DNA from: Candidatus Uhrbacteria bacterium
Lineage (GTDB): Bacteria > Patescibacteriota > Patescibacteriia > UBA9934
DNA length: 55,664 nt
Direction of reading: 5' to 3'
Assembly (NCBI GenBank): GCA_943359525.1
Contig: CALRHV010000005.1
Location: forward strand, 1-55,664
Below, piece after piece: positions 40,976 to 49,441 of the stretch (position 1 is the stretch's first letter; every line of letters starts with the position of its first letter). The notes beneath the pieces are model-generated. The model saw only the letters and a list, made by a program, of their open reading frames with translations, was not told the origin of the DNA and did not search any database. A program made the translations under genes and the position numbers.

Positions 40976-41434
40976 ATGAATAAAATTCTCACCTTGTGCG
41001 TCATCGTAGAACCGAATCGTATCCTTCTTGGTATGAAGAAGCGCGGATTTGGGGCGGGGAAGTGGAATGGGTTTGGAGGGAAAGTCGCGGAGGGGGAGTC
41101 GATTGAGGATGCTGCAAAACGGGAGGTGACCGAGGAGTGCGGGTTGACGGTGGAATCGATGAGCGCTGCAGGAATCATCGAATTTACGTTCGAAGGCCAG
41201 GACGGCATCCTCGAGGTCCATCTGTTCCGAGTGGAGCGGTGGAGCGGAGACGTGATCGAGTCCGAAGAAATGCGACCACAATGGTTTGCGATTGATGAGA
41301 TTCCGTACGCTGAGATGTGGCCGGACGATACATTCTGGTTGCCAGCATTTCTTAAGGGAAAATCATGCAACGGCGCATTTCATTTTGCGCCGGATGGATC
41401 GGTAGCTCGTCAGATGCTCAAGATCGGAGAGTAA
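40976..41434 (+). CDS. Nudix hydrolase, MTH1-like (oxidised purine dNTPase)
   Basis: A 152-aa Nudix protein with the box GGKVAEGESIEDAAKREVTEECGL (G, E and REVTEE positions intact). The stretch GKWNGFGGKVAEGE and the C-terminal WFAIDEIPYAEMWPDD are typical of MTH1-type enzymes, which remove 8-oxo-dGTP and related nucleotides. The ATG at 40976 lies 9 bases after the extended -10 TGCTATTGT. A second Nudix gene follows 12 bases after its stop. Confidence 0.88.
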   Translation: MNKILTLCVIVEPNRILLGMKKRGFGAGKWNGFGGKVAEGESIEDAAKREVTEECGLTVESMSAAGIIEFTFEGQDGILEVHLFRVERWSGDVIESEEMRPQWFAIDEIPYAEMWPDDTFWLPAFLKGKSCNGAFHFAPDGSVARQMLKIGE

Positions 41435-41446
41435 AATACTGAATCT

Positions 41447-41914
41447 ATGGATCGCTATCGTGCGAATGTTGCGTTGATGTTAACTGACGGCCATGGCCGT
41501 GTGTTGTGTTGCGAACGAAGTGACGAAACGTATGGCGATGCGTTGCAGATTGTGCAGGGTGGGATCGATCCCGGCGAAACCGTTATCGATGCGGCGTTGC
41601 GTGAGGCATCGGAAGAGCTCGGAATTGATTCGTCGATCGTCACGATTCTCGGCGTGATGGATGAAAAATTTTCGTATCGCTGGAGCGACGAATATATCGC
41701 AAAGTTTCCTGGGGGCTTTGTTGGTCAGGAACAGCAATATGTTTGTGGCCAGATGGAGCCTGGAACGCCGATGAATTTGGACGCGCATCACCGAGAGTTC
41801 GCTCGTGTGTTTTGGGGGAGTCCGCAGGAGCTCATCGAGGGTTGTTGGGAGATGAAGCGCCCGGGCATTATTGCTGCGTTGCAGCACTTTGGATTGTTGG
41901 ACGTGAAATTTTGA
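41447..41914 (+). CDS. Nudix hydrolase, RppH-like
   Basis: A 155-aa Nudix protein with YRANVALMLTDGHGRVLCCERS, LQIVQGGIDPGETVIDAALREASEELGI and QQYVCGQMEP. The QGGID and the Nudix box resemble RppH, the RNA pyrophosphohydrolase that removes pyrophosphate from 5' ends and starts mRNA decay; a dinucleoside polyphosphate role is also possible. This would matter for leaderless transcripts, which keep their triphosphate end. Its 3' end overlaps the convergent CapA-like gene by 47 bases. Confidence 0.82.
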   Translation: MDRYRANVALMLTDGHGRVLCCERSDETYGDALQIVQGGIDPGETVIDAALREASEELGIDSSIVTILGVMDEKFSYRWSDEYIAKFPGGFVGQEQQYVCGQMEPGTPMNLDAHHREFARVFWGSPQELIEGCWEMKRPGIIAALQHFGLLDVKF

Positions 41915-42929
41915 GGACGAGGGGAAGGTTGTGTTCGGAGAGAATTTTTGATGTGTCGTCGGTATTCATGAGCGTGACATGCTCCTTGATGATCGAGATA
42001 GGAACGAATGACATTGTGATCGACTCCGCATCGATATCAAAGCCGAGTGTGAGGCCTTGTGATGTTGGTGTGCTCCAACTTTGGTCGAACAGGAAATTTC
42101 CGAGGGAATAGATAATCGGAATGCCTTTGTAATTTTCGTACGTTTGGATGACGTGAGGATGCGCGCCGATAATCGCGTCGGCACCAGAATCGATGAAGAG
42201 GTGTGCGGCATCGGTTTGCGCAACACTTGGTGTGACTTCATATTCATTTCCCCAGTGTGGGAAAACGATAACGAAATTGCCCGCGGCCTTCTGGTCCTTA
42301 ATCGCGTCAACGATCGATTCCGGTTCCTCGCCGAATGCGTGAAACCCGATGAAGGATATTGCGATGCCGTTGACGGTAGTATGACCGATGAAGTTTGTGC
42401 TCGCATACGGATCGCCGAATGGTGTCATGCCGAGATCGTTGATGGTGCTTCGCGTTGATGTGACGACTTTCGATCCGTAGTTGTCGCTGTGATTATTCGA
42501 AAGCGAAACGAAATCGATTCCGGCAGCTGCAATAATCTTTGCGATCGTTGGTGTGGTGTCGAATGTAAAGCCGTCGAGTTCTTGATTTGGCGCGGTTCGG
42601 ATTGTTCCTTCAAAGTTTCCAATGGTGAGATTGGGTGCTGAGAGATATTCGGTTACATCGGAAAGCGGATATTCAAGATTCGTTTTACCAATTCTCCACT
42701 CGACGCCGCGCGCCAGCATGATGTCGCCAACGAAAAGAAGGCGGGCGGGTTCGGTTGGGGGAATGATTTGGTGAGGTTTTGTTTCGAAGAGCTGTTCCAG
42801 GATCGGTGCACCCGGAACTAAAATCTCTGGGAAGTATGATGGCAATACAATAGTTCCAATAACTGCCCCAAGCGAAAAAACGCAGGAGAGATAGAGATTC
42901 ATGAACGCGATGGATCGGATGGGAAACAT
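41868..42929 (-). CDS. CapA-family (poly-gamma-glutamate biosynthesis-like) protein
   Basis: A 353-aa protein with an N-terminal hydrophobic anchor (LYLSCVFSLGAVIGTIVLPSYF) and a calcineurin-like metallophosphatase fold seen in CapA proteins: RLLFVGDIMLARGVEWRI, IGNFEGTI, VSLSNNHSDNYG, FPHWGNEYE and GADAIIGAHPHVIQTYENYKGIPIIYSLGNF. These motifs hold the metal-binding D, N and H residues. CapA proteins are linked to capsule or surface polymer production; the substrate here is unknown. ATG 42929 follows TGCTATCCT by 6 bases. The first codons upstream would be in the tRNA-Gly gene. Confidence 0.85.
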   Translation of the reverse strand: MFPIRSIAFMNLYLSCVFSLGAVIGTIVLPSYFPEILVPGAPILEQLFETKPHQIIPPTEPARLLFVGDIMLARGVEWRIGKTNLEYPLSDVTEYLSAPNLTIGNFEGTIRTAPNQELDGFTFDTTPTIAKIIAAAGIDFVSLSNNHSDNYGSKVVTSTRSTINDLGMTPFGDPYASTNFIGHTTVNGIAISFIGFHAFGEEPESIVDAIKDQKAAGNFVIVFPHWGNEYEVTPSVAQTDAAHLFIDSGADAIIGAHPHVIQTYENYKGIPIIYSLGNFLFDQSWSTPTSQGLTLGFDIDAESITMSFVPISIIKEHVTLMNTDDTSKILSEHNLPLVLKISRPTIQSAATQQ

Positions 42930-42950
42930 GTGGGAAGGATAGCAGAGAAC

Positions 42951-42974
42951 AAAAAAACCCGACCAGAGTCGGGA
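42951..42974 (-). terminator. Terminator after tRNA-Gly
   Basis: CCCGAC pairs with GTCGGG (42958-42963 with 42968-42973, loop CAGA), followed by T7 on the minus strand. Confidence 0.88.
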
Positions 42975-42979
42975 ATTCT

Positions 42980-43054
<75 letters not shown>

Positions 43055-43144
43055 ATTTTCGCTCATTTCTTGCCGCAAAACTATAACACGAGGCATGTTC
43101 TCGGTCAACGGCAACGCCGCCCGAGAAGGGCGGCGTTTGGAAGA

Positions 43145-43555
43145 TTATGCCTTCAGAATCAGCCGTGTGTATCCGCGCTCAAGACGGGTAATACGCTCCT
43201 CGTGATCGTGTTGTGCGGGAACGAGAGACTCGAGAATCGTTGAGATCGAATTCACTTCGGTCGCGAGAGCCTCGAGAAGTTCGTCATGATGATCGAATCG
43301 TTGCTCGTGGCGTTGCAACGTTTCTTGGACGCCGTTTACTTCGGTCGCGACGGTTTCGATGAGATCTTCAAGATGATCAAATCTTTGATCGATCGTGGTA
43401 AATCGTCCGTCGATACCGTCGAACTGTGCATCAACAGCGTTGAACCGTACATCGATCCGGTCAAACCGTTTATCATGGCCATCAAGTCGCTGATGGATGC
43501 CTCCAAGAAGTTCCACCATCTCTTTCTTTGTGATTGGCGCGTGGTCAGACGTCAT
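43145..43555 (-). CDS. Coiled-coil protein with 7-residue repeats
   Basis: A 136-aa protein. After KKEMVELLGGIHQRLDGHD comes a run of 7-residue repeats, RFDRID, RFNAVD, QFDGID, RFTTID, RFDHLE (about 30-66), then a longer helical stretch with EQRFDHHDELLEALATEVNSI and an ERITRLERG end. This looks like a parallel coiled coil; the phage tail-fibre-like and hypothetical families with such repeats are a resemblance only. No signal peptide is seen. ATG 43555 follows the extended -10 TGCTATAGT by 8 bases. Confidence 0.75.
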   Translation of the reverse strand: MTSDHAPITKKEMVELLGGIHQRLDGHDKRFDRIDVRFNAVDAQFDGIDGRFTTIDQRFDHLEDLIETVATEVNGVQETLQRHEQRFDHHDELLEALATEVNSISTILESLVPAQHDHEERITRLERGYTRLILKA

Positions 43556-43563
43556 ATATTCGC

Positions 43564-43572
43564 ACTATAGCA
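43564..43572 (-). promoter_or_regulatory. Extended -10 of the coiled-coil gene
   Basis: On minus TGCTATAGT (43572-43564), 8 bases before the ATG at 43555. Confidence 0.55.
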
Positions 43573-43593
43573 AGAAGACATATGGTCGTGAAG

Positions 43594-43821
43594 TTAGGCT
43601 GCGAGTGCGAGTTTCGGCATGCGAGCCTCCATGGCTTTTTGTTTTAAGTACCATCCAATCGCGCCTTTGCTGCCTGCGCGGAATTGATCTTTTGCGGTGG
43701 CGAGGACGAATCGTTCAAGATCGAGCGCGATGTCTTCTGGCATGTCGTGTTTTTTCATGAGTGCGTGAAAATTATCCGTAATAATACCGAGCCATCCTTT
43801 CTGGTATTGTCCGTCGCTCAT
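43594..43821 (-). CDS. Small conserved-looking protein (75 aa)
   Basis: A soluble helical protein (MSDGQYQKGWLGIITDNFHA, DMPEDIALDLERFVLATAKDQF, GAIGWYLKQKAMEARM) without family I can name. Its ATG at 43821 overlaps the stop of the lamin-tail protein gene upstream (ATGA-type overlap of 4 bases), so the two are translated from one message. Separate promoter not seen. Confidence 0.65.
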   Translation of the reverse strand: MSDGQYQKGWLGIITDNFHALMKKHDMPEDIALDLERFVLATAKDQFRAGSKGAIGWYLKQKAMEARMPKLALAA

Positions 43822-46277
43822 ACGTTGGTTGGATGAAGAATAAGTTTTGGTGTGCGTGCTTTTGGCCGTGTGTACCAAACCCATGCACCGAATCCGGCAC
43901 TGCTTGCGGCAAGGAGCAGTCCAGCCGTCCAAGGAAGCGATGATTGTGATGTGGTTGTTCCTGCGACGGTTGCGGCGGAGACAGCCTCATTGTTCTGCCG
44001 GTTCACGACATCATCGTTCGATCGCAGTACAAGCATTTCTTGATCGCCATGTTTGAGGATTCCGGTTGCGGTGATGGTTGCGCCAGCAAGATCAGCCCAT
44101 GTTATGGTGACGCCGTTTCCTGGAGCGAGTTTGATTATTCCGAGATCGGTATTGAGCAACACGGCATTGCCATCGCGAGCGCTGACGGTTCCGGTAATTC
44201 GAGTGAGGCTGCCGTAGGGAAGTGTTGTCGCGTAATCGTGAACGATCGGAGTGCTCTGATCGATGACGCGTGCGGCGCCTTCCTGAATATTCACTCGTTG
44301 ATGATCGGAAAGCACACTCACTTCGCCGGTGATCGATACACGGTCACCGATTTTTACGTCGGCGAGAGCACCGGTGCTTTGATAGACCTCAAGACCATCA
44401 AGGAAGAAGGATCGCTTTCCAACGAGGCCAGCTGCTGCAACCACGATGCCTTCGAGTTTGACCTTTGTTCCATCGGCAAGTGTTGCGATGTCGTCGATCG
44501 TCACCGATCGTGCAGACGATTTTGCGCTCGTTGAAGTTTTTTTCTTGGTCGATGCAGCTGATTTGGTTGTTTTTGTTGCGACTGAAGCTTTCGAATTTGT
44601 TTTCGTCGTCGATGCAGTTTTTACGCTGACTGAAGTTGGAGCCGGATCAGCGGTTGCGACGCTTTGGACTGCGGCAACCACATGACTCTTGAGAGCCGGT
44701 GAAGCGCTTGATGAACGAGTTGATTCATTGGAATGGGTTGTGCCTGTGGTCTGCTGTGCTGGAACGAACGTTGTGGTGTGAGCATAAAGGGTTGGTGAGA
44801 TGGTTGGAGTTAAAGTTTTGGTGACTGATGTTGTCCATACACCGTTGACGAGCGCTAATGCGGCGTCTTTTTTGGGAGCTGGAGTTGTTTCATTGCCGTA
44901 GCTCATGGAATCAAGAATAAGGCCGGCATTCATGAGCGTGATACTGTCGCCGTCATTGTTGAGCTTGCCACTCGGATTCGGAATGAATACGTAGCCACCA
45001 GCATTGATGGAGCCGCTGAGATTTGTGATTTTCCCAGATGCATCGATGAGCGTTAATCCGTCGAGAAGAAGGGGGGCGGTCGTTGTATTCTTGAGCTCAA
45101 CCCATTCGTCGTTGCCCGTACTCGGTGACGGAAGAATTTCGCTAATAATGACGTCGCCAATTTTGGCGGTTGATGTTGAAATTGCTGGTGCCTCAGGAGC
45201 CGGTTCGATGATTTTTGGAGTGGTTGGTGGGGCGGCTACGACGGGTGTAGACTCTTCGACCGCAACAACAGAAGCGACTGTGACTGCAGCGTCCGGAATG
45301 ACGGTCGGTTCGTTAGGCACTACGGGAATATCAGCGACAACCGGGGCTTCTGCGACAACGGGCACCTCGATTACTGCCGGCACGATTGGTTCGCTGATGA
45401 CCGGTTCGGGTTCAGGGAGAATGATCGGATCAACTCCTACTGGATCGGTTACAATCGGATCGATAATGATCGGAACGGTGTCGCTAGCGATAGTCGGATC
45501 AGGGACGCCCGGTTCGACCATGACCGCATCGGCGACGATCATTTCGATCGCGATCGGTTCTATACCAACGGAATCGGAGACGGTCTGATCGTAGACGGTT
45601 GAGTCGAGAATGACTGGATTCATCTGAGTTTCGACTGCTTCAGGAGTGCTGGTGACAATAATCGGTTCCGCCACTACAGGATCGGCAATCGTTACCGTTG
45701 TTTCCATCGATGGAGCGCTTGGCGCCATCGATTCGATCGGCACCGCAATCACTTCGTGCGACACATATGTTGACGCAGCTTCGGTAAACCACAACATCGA
45801 GGAAAAATCGCGCTTCATTGTTGAGAATGTGGTTGACGATCCTGCGTTTGGTATTCCGGGATCAACCAGGGAATCGATCATCGTGCCGGCTGTATCAGTG
45901 AGTGAGATATTGAGGCTCGTATTTGGAATACTCACGGCGGTGTTGACGAGATCGGGTTTTACGATGAGTGTTGTTTTCGGGTCCGTCATTGAATAATTGG
46001 CGAGGATGTATGCTGATCCCGCTGAGAGCGATGTTGCACTCGGGATCGTCAACACAGATCCACTCGTTCCAACACCAGTGAGCGACCAACTGCTTATGTC
46101 GACAGCTTCGGTTCCAGTGTTCCGAATTTCAATCCATTCATCAGCCGTCGATCGCGCCGATCCTGCCCACGCGATTTCGGAGAAGAAGACTTTTGGTGGC
46201 TCGGCCGCTCGGATTGCGGATAGAGGAGACAGAGAGGACAGCGCGAGGAGGAGTCCCAGGGCATATTGGTGTTTCAT
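43818..46277 (-). CDS. Large cell-surface protein with lamin-tail domains
   Basis: An 819-aa exported protein. Signal peptide (YALGLLLALSSLSPLSAIRAA), lamin-tail domain 1 (about 30-170, IAWAGSARSTADEWIEIRNTG), a long Val/Pro/Ile/Glu-rich linker with short repeats such as TDPVGVDPI and PVVAEAPVVADIPVV (about 180-360), lamin-tail domain 2 (about 370-470, IISEILPSPSTGNDEWVELKNT), a Ser/Thr/Lys-rich linker (about 520-620), an OB-fold-like segment (DGTKVKLEGIVVAA) and one C-terminal membrane helix with basic tail. Such architecture suggests a surface-anchored protein binding nucleic acid or other polymers; that is inference. Confidence 0.82.
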   Translation of the reverse strand: MKHQYALGLLLALSSLSPLSAIRAAEPPKVFFSEIAWAGSARSTADEWIEIRNTGTEAVDISSWSLTGVGTSGSVLTIPSATSLSAGSAYILANYSMTDPKTTLIVKPDLVNTAVSIPNTSLNISLTDTAGTMIDSLVDPGIPNAGSSTTFSTMKRDFSSMLWFTEAASTYVSHEVIAVPIESMAPSAPSMETTVTIADPVVAEPIIVTSTPEAVETQMNPVILDSTVYDQTVSDSVGIEPIAIEMIVADAVMVEPGVPDPTIASDTVPIIIDPIVTDPVGVDPIILPEPEPVISEPIVPAVIEVPVVAEAPVVADIPVVPNEPTVIPDAAVTVASVVAVEESTPVVAAPPTTPKIIEPAPEAPAISTSTAKIGDVIISEILPSPSTGNDEWVELKNTTTAPLLLDGLTLIDASGKITNLSGSINAGGYVFIPNPSGKLNNDGDSITLMNAGLILDSMSYGNETTPAPKKDAALALVNGVWTTSVTKTLTPTISPTLYAHTTTFVPAQQTTGTTHSNESTRSSSASPALKSHVVAAVQSVATADPAPTSVSVKTASTTKTNSKASVATKTTKSAASTKKKTSTSAKSSARSVTIDDIATLADGTKVKLEGIVVAAAGLVGKRSFFLDGLEVYQSTGALADVKIGDRVSITGEVSVLSDHQRVNIQEGAARVIDQSTPIVHDYATTLPYGSLTRITGTVSARDGNAVLLNTDLGIIKLAPGNGVTITWADLAGATITATGILKHGDQEMLVLRSNDDVVNRQNNEAVSAATVAGTTTSQSSLPWTAGLLLAASSAGFGAWVWYTRPKARTPKLILHPTNV

Positions 46278-46584
46278 AAAGGGTTAGGCGCGGCGAATGA
46301 TGTTGGCCGAACAGCATTCAATCCGCAGAAATAAGCACGAGTACCCGCGGCAAACAAAATTCCCCACAAGCCCTTGTTCAGGGGTTGTGGGGAGTTGCTT
46401 GTACGTCTATCGTGCCATGAATTGTGTTCAGCAACAAGAAAAGACCAGTGGAAAAACACACCATTTTCATTCGCCAATCGCCGAATTCATCACCCTCGAA
46501 CACCAAGAGTCGTCAGGAAAACACTTAAAATCCCCGTTCCCGATTTTGCGACAACTCGAAGGTTCGGTATGATACTTTTTACAT
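46278..46584. other. Intergenic region with a minus-oriented hairpin
   Basis: No gene is convincing here. A stem of GCAACTCCCCACAA-type (minus strand about 46400-46357) pairs CCCCACAA with TTGTGGGG around CCC/GGG and is followed by TTTTGTTT, like a terminator on minus, but no known transcript enters it. The plus-strand short reading frames lack a start signal. The promoter of tRNA-Leu (TAG) sits at its end. Confidence 0.4.
46546..46573 (+). promoter_or_regulatory. Promoter for tRNA-Leu (TAG)
   Basis: TTGCGA (46546-46551), 16-base spacer, TATGAT (46568-46573), 11 bases before the tRNA G1. Confidence 0.6.
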
Positions 46585-46669
46585 GGGTAGATGGTGGAAT
46601 TGGTATACACGCATGCCTTAGGAGCATGTTCCGCAAGGAATGAGAGTTCGAGTCTCTCTCTACCCACCA
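46585..46669 (+). tRNA. tRNA-Leu (TAG)
   Basis: Acceptor GGGTAGA with TCTACCC, anticodon stem CATGC/GCATG with loop CTTAGGA, long variable arm, A discriminator and encoded CCA (46667-46669). Confidence 0.96.
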
Positions 46670-46704
46670 GAACATTTGCATACACTTCACTTGGAATACG
46701 ATTT

Positions 46705-46992
46705 ATGGAGACAGTAGGAACACTATTTCTTTCTATTGACTGGTTCGTCGTCACGCTTGTTTTTGCGAGTTATATTCTTGTTGATGGTTTGTACGCAAAA
46801 TATACCTTAGAGGTTGTTTCGTTAAAGCCATATCAATCCGCAACAATTGGTTCGTTGATGCATTTTCTGTTGGCATTCGGTGTGATAAATTACACTGAAA
46901 ATTGGCTCTACATTTTCCCGGTTGTTGCTGGGTCGTGGATAGGAACGTATTTGATGGTGAGATTTGAGAAGAGTAAGAAGGGATCGAAATAG
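46705..46992 (+). CDS. Small membrane protein, unknown function (95 aa)
   Basis: A protein with three hydrophobic segments (WFVVTLVFASYILVDGLYA, SLMHFLLAFGVINY and WLYIFPVVAGSWIGTYLMV) and a basic tail (RFEKSKKGSK). No family recognised. The ATG at 46705 is used because earlier in-frame codons would lie in the tRNA gene. It is the first gene of a close-spaced plus-strand run reaching to 51845. Confidence 0.72.
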   Translation: METVGTLFLSIDWFVVTLVFASYILVDGLYAKYTLEVVSLKPYQSATIGSLMHFLLAFGVINYTENWLYIFPVVAGSWIGTYLMVRFEKSKKGSK

Positions 46993-47005
46993 CTTTTTAA
47001 AAAAT

Positions 47006-48499
47006 ATGGTCACCATCATTTTCGAATCCCATTCCACAACCATTGATAATGAGGCGCATCGATCGTCTGGTTGGAATGACGTTGAGCTGTCCGAGCTCGG
47101 ATTGAAACAGTCGAAAGAACTTGGTGAGCGGTATGCTGAGAAGCATCTCGACGCGATTTTCTGTTCCGATCTTCAGCGATCATACAAAACGGGGGAGATC
47201 GCGTTTGCGAATCGTGGGTTTCCGATTATTCAAGACGAGAGACTCCGCGAGTGTAACTATGGCGACCTCACGCAACATGCGAGTTCGGAGGTCGATCCAG
47301 AGAAGCCGAAACACATCATCGAGCCGTTCCCGAACGGCGAAAGCTACGAGCAGACTGCAGAGCGAATGAAATACTTTCTCACCGATCTTTTGTGTGACTA
47401 CGAGGGTAAGACCGTTATGGTCATCGGCCACCGGGCGACGCAGTATGGTCTAGAACATTGGATTAAAGGTGTTTCGATTGCCGATGCCGTCTCGGCTCCA
47501 TGGAAGTGGCAACCGGGATGGGTGTATGAGTTGAAGGAGATTGAGCAATGTATGGATCTCATCACGCGATTTGAGAAGGGAAATGTAGCGGGATTTGGGT
47601 TGCCCGATCGGGTGATTGACGTGCAGATTTCAAAGATATTCTTTTTCGGAAATCGAGTAGTAAAAGTATATAAGCGAGAAAAACAATTTTTTGCCGACCT
47701 TGCAGACATCGGTGTTCGCAAGGAATTTTATGCGGAGGATTTTTATTGGAATCATGCAATGTCGCCGGAGATATACATGCGATGTGTTTCTGTTGTTGAC
47801 GGCGACGATGAAGACTTTTATATCGAAATGCAGCGGATTGACGGGGAGCAAACACTTACGAAGAAGCTGATTGATGGTGCTGTGACGGAAGACGTAATAC
47901 AGAAGATTGTTGAATCGCTCGTGCAGAGCCTTCGAAGGATTACTGTTGAGCATCATGAAAAACTTCAGCCGTTGTTTTCTCGTGGCTTGTTGAGTGTGCA
48001 TGTAGAAAGCCTTGAAGATCTCCGTGATTTTGCGTATCTCGCTGATGATCACATTCCTCGACCTGATGCGGATACCGTCGTCGATATGCTTATTGAGCAA
48101 AGTACGCAGGATGAGTATTTTTCTCATGAACACGAGCATATAATTTCTGCAGCGATCGACAACAATCCGGATAATGTTTTGATTATTGACGATGACGTGC
48201 GTTTTATTGATGTTATGCCGCCGAAAGAATCCTGGCGGGTTGCGGATGAATATCTCACTATTGTGCGTAGTGCCGTGGATGCGTACGCCCTTGGCAGCAG
48301 CAAGCTCGGTGATGCGGTATATGCGGAATACCGGCAATATCAAAAGCCAATTCCAGAACGCGTGACACGTATTTATGAAATCCGTGCCGCGTTGATTCAG
48401 CGAGTTTATCGTCATATTCTTGGCCAGCATGACGTTGCAGAGAGATATCAAGTTTTTGGTGATGAGAGGATTGAGATGCTGAGAAACGCTTTAAAATAA
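47006..48499 (+). CDS. Histidine phosphatase-APH-like kinase fusion
   Basis: A 497-aa protein of two parts. Residues 1-190 resemble histidine phosphatases (IIFESHSTTIDNEAHRSSGWNDVELSELGLKQ, FCSDLQRSYKTGEIA, VMVIGHRATQYG), but the RHG triad is SHS: the catalytic His is kept and the phosphate-binding Arg lost. Residues about 200-497 resemble aminoglycoside-phosphotransferase-like kinases (KIFFFGNRVVKVYKREKQF, FYIEMQRIDGEQTLTKKL, NNPDNVLIIDDDVRFIDV). Together this suggests a phosphate-transfer enzyme acting on a small metabolite; the substrate is unknown. It lies 13 bases after a membrane protein gene and 11 before a HAD phosphatase gene. Confidence 0.75.
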   Translation: MVTIIFESHSTTIDNEAHRSSGWNDVELSELGLKQSKELGERYAEKHLDAIFCSDLQRSYKTGEIAFANRGFPIIQDERLRECNYGDLTQHASSEVDPEKPKHIIEPFPNGESYEQTAERMKYFLTDLLCDYEGKTVMVIGHRATQYGLEHWIKGVSIADAVSAPWKWQPGWVYELKEIEQCMDLITRFEKGNVAGFGLPDRVIDVQISKIFFFGNRVVKVYKREKQFFADLADIGVRKEFYAEDFYWNHAMSPEIYMRCVSVVDGDDEDFYIEMQRIDGEQTLTKKLIDGAVTEDVIQKIVESLVQSLRRITVEHHEKLQPLFSRGLLSVHVESLEDLRDFAYLADDHIPRPDADTVVDMLIEQSTQDEYFSHEHEHIISAAIDNNPDNVLIIDDDVRFIDVMPPKESWRVADEYLTIVRSAVDAYALGSSKLGDAVYAEYRQYQKPIPERVTRIYEIRAALIQRVYRHILGQHDVAERYQVFGDERIEMLRNALK

Positions 48500-48510
48500 T
48501 AAAAGGATTT

Positions 48511-49434
48511 ATGAAATCACCCACGTTCGAAGTCGGCAAAGAGGAGGAAAAGATTGAGCGTTTGACGGAGCTTGTGCGGGATCGCGAAGACTTTCCTGCT
48601 CTTTTACCGATCATGAGAAAGCAGGGGGCGACGGGAATTCTTCAGCCGTCCGACTACGATGATGCACTGAAATATCGCGAACAGCTTCCAAAGTTCCTAA
48701 CAAGCGAATCGTTGGAAGGCTCTGCTGTAGAAATATTCGATGAGATTATTTTTGATTTTGATGGCGTGTTATACGATGGAATGTACGCGGTAAATAGAGC
48801 GGTGCTGGGAATGATTGAGACGATGGCGGACAAGACGATTCCTTTACCAAAGACTATCGAGGATATTGCTACGTCATTTCAGTCTCCATTCCAAAAATAT
48901 TATCGGAGGTTTGGCATCTTTCTTGAAACGCCAGAAGAAATTACATCGTTTCGAGATGCATATCGAGAAGTCCAGACGAAAGTGAACGCGGAACATCATA
49001 CTCCTGCAACACTTTTTCCAGAGGTAAAGGCTGTTCTCGATGCTATGAAGGCGGCCAAGAGGGTTAACCCAAATCTCAAAATTCACATTATTTCCGCAGG
49101 GTCGGCAAAGCATATTCAGGAGGTTCTCACTCAACACGGGGTCATTGGAGATTTCGATCAAATACACGCTGAGTGTCATGATAAGGTGGCGATGATTCAA
49201 TTCATTGCGGAGCGCGCGCCAAAGAAAGAGAGGGTGGTTATGGTCGGAGACCTGCCAAGTGACATTAAAGATGGACAGAAGGTAAACGGGGTAAGAACTC
49301 TCGCGGTTGCTCGGACCCCTGAATCTCGAGAATGGTTAGGGATGTATTTGCCAGATTATATTGTTTCGGACTTGAGCGGAATGTTTCATTTGCAGTCTTA
49401 CGCAAAGGAGCTACAAAACCAACTTCAACCATAA
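48511..49434 (+). CDS. HAD-superfamily phosphatase with N-terminal extension
   Basis: A 307-aa protein. About 75 residues at the N-terminus (acidic and helical, LTELVRDREDFPALLPIMRKQG) have no family I recognise. The HAD domain follows: motif I IIFDFDGVLYDG (about 85-96), motif II IISAGS, motif III with Lys in HDKVAMIQF and motif IV VMVGDLPSDIKDG. It likely dephosphorylates a sugar phosphate or nucleotide. Translation probably couples it to the phosphatase-kinase gene upstream (11-base gap) and the methyltransferase downstream (7-base gap). Confidence 0.82.
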   Translation: MKSPTFEVGKEEEKIERLTELVRDREDFPALLPIMRKQGATGILQPSDYDDALKYREQLPKFLTSESLEGSAVEIFDEIIFDFDGVLYDGMYAVNRAVLGMIETMADKTIPLPKTIEDIATSFQSPFQKYYRRFGIFLETPEEITSFRDAYREVQTKVNAEHHTPATLFPEVKAVLDAMKAAKRVNPNLKIHIISAGSAKHIQEVLTQHGVIGDFDQIHAECHDKVAMIQFIAERAPKKERVVMVGDLPSDIKDGQKVNGVRTLAVARTPESREWLGMYLPDYIVSDLSGMFHLQSYAKELQNQLQP

Positions 49435-49441
49435 GCACGTT

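Noticed and set aside
45004-45588. Plus-strand frame of Thr/Gly/Ser/Ile repeats
   Set aside because: It is the complement of the Val/Pro-rich linker of the lamin-tail protein; it has no start signal of its own.
46297-46572. Short plus-strand frame of 91 aa upstream of tRNA-Leu (TAG)
   Set aside because: It has no start signal or family features and covers the tRNA promoter and a terminator-like stem.
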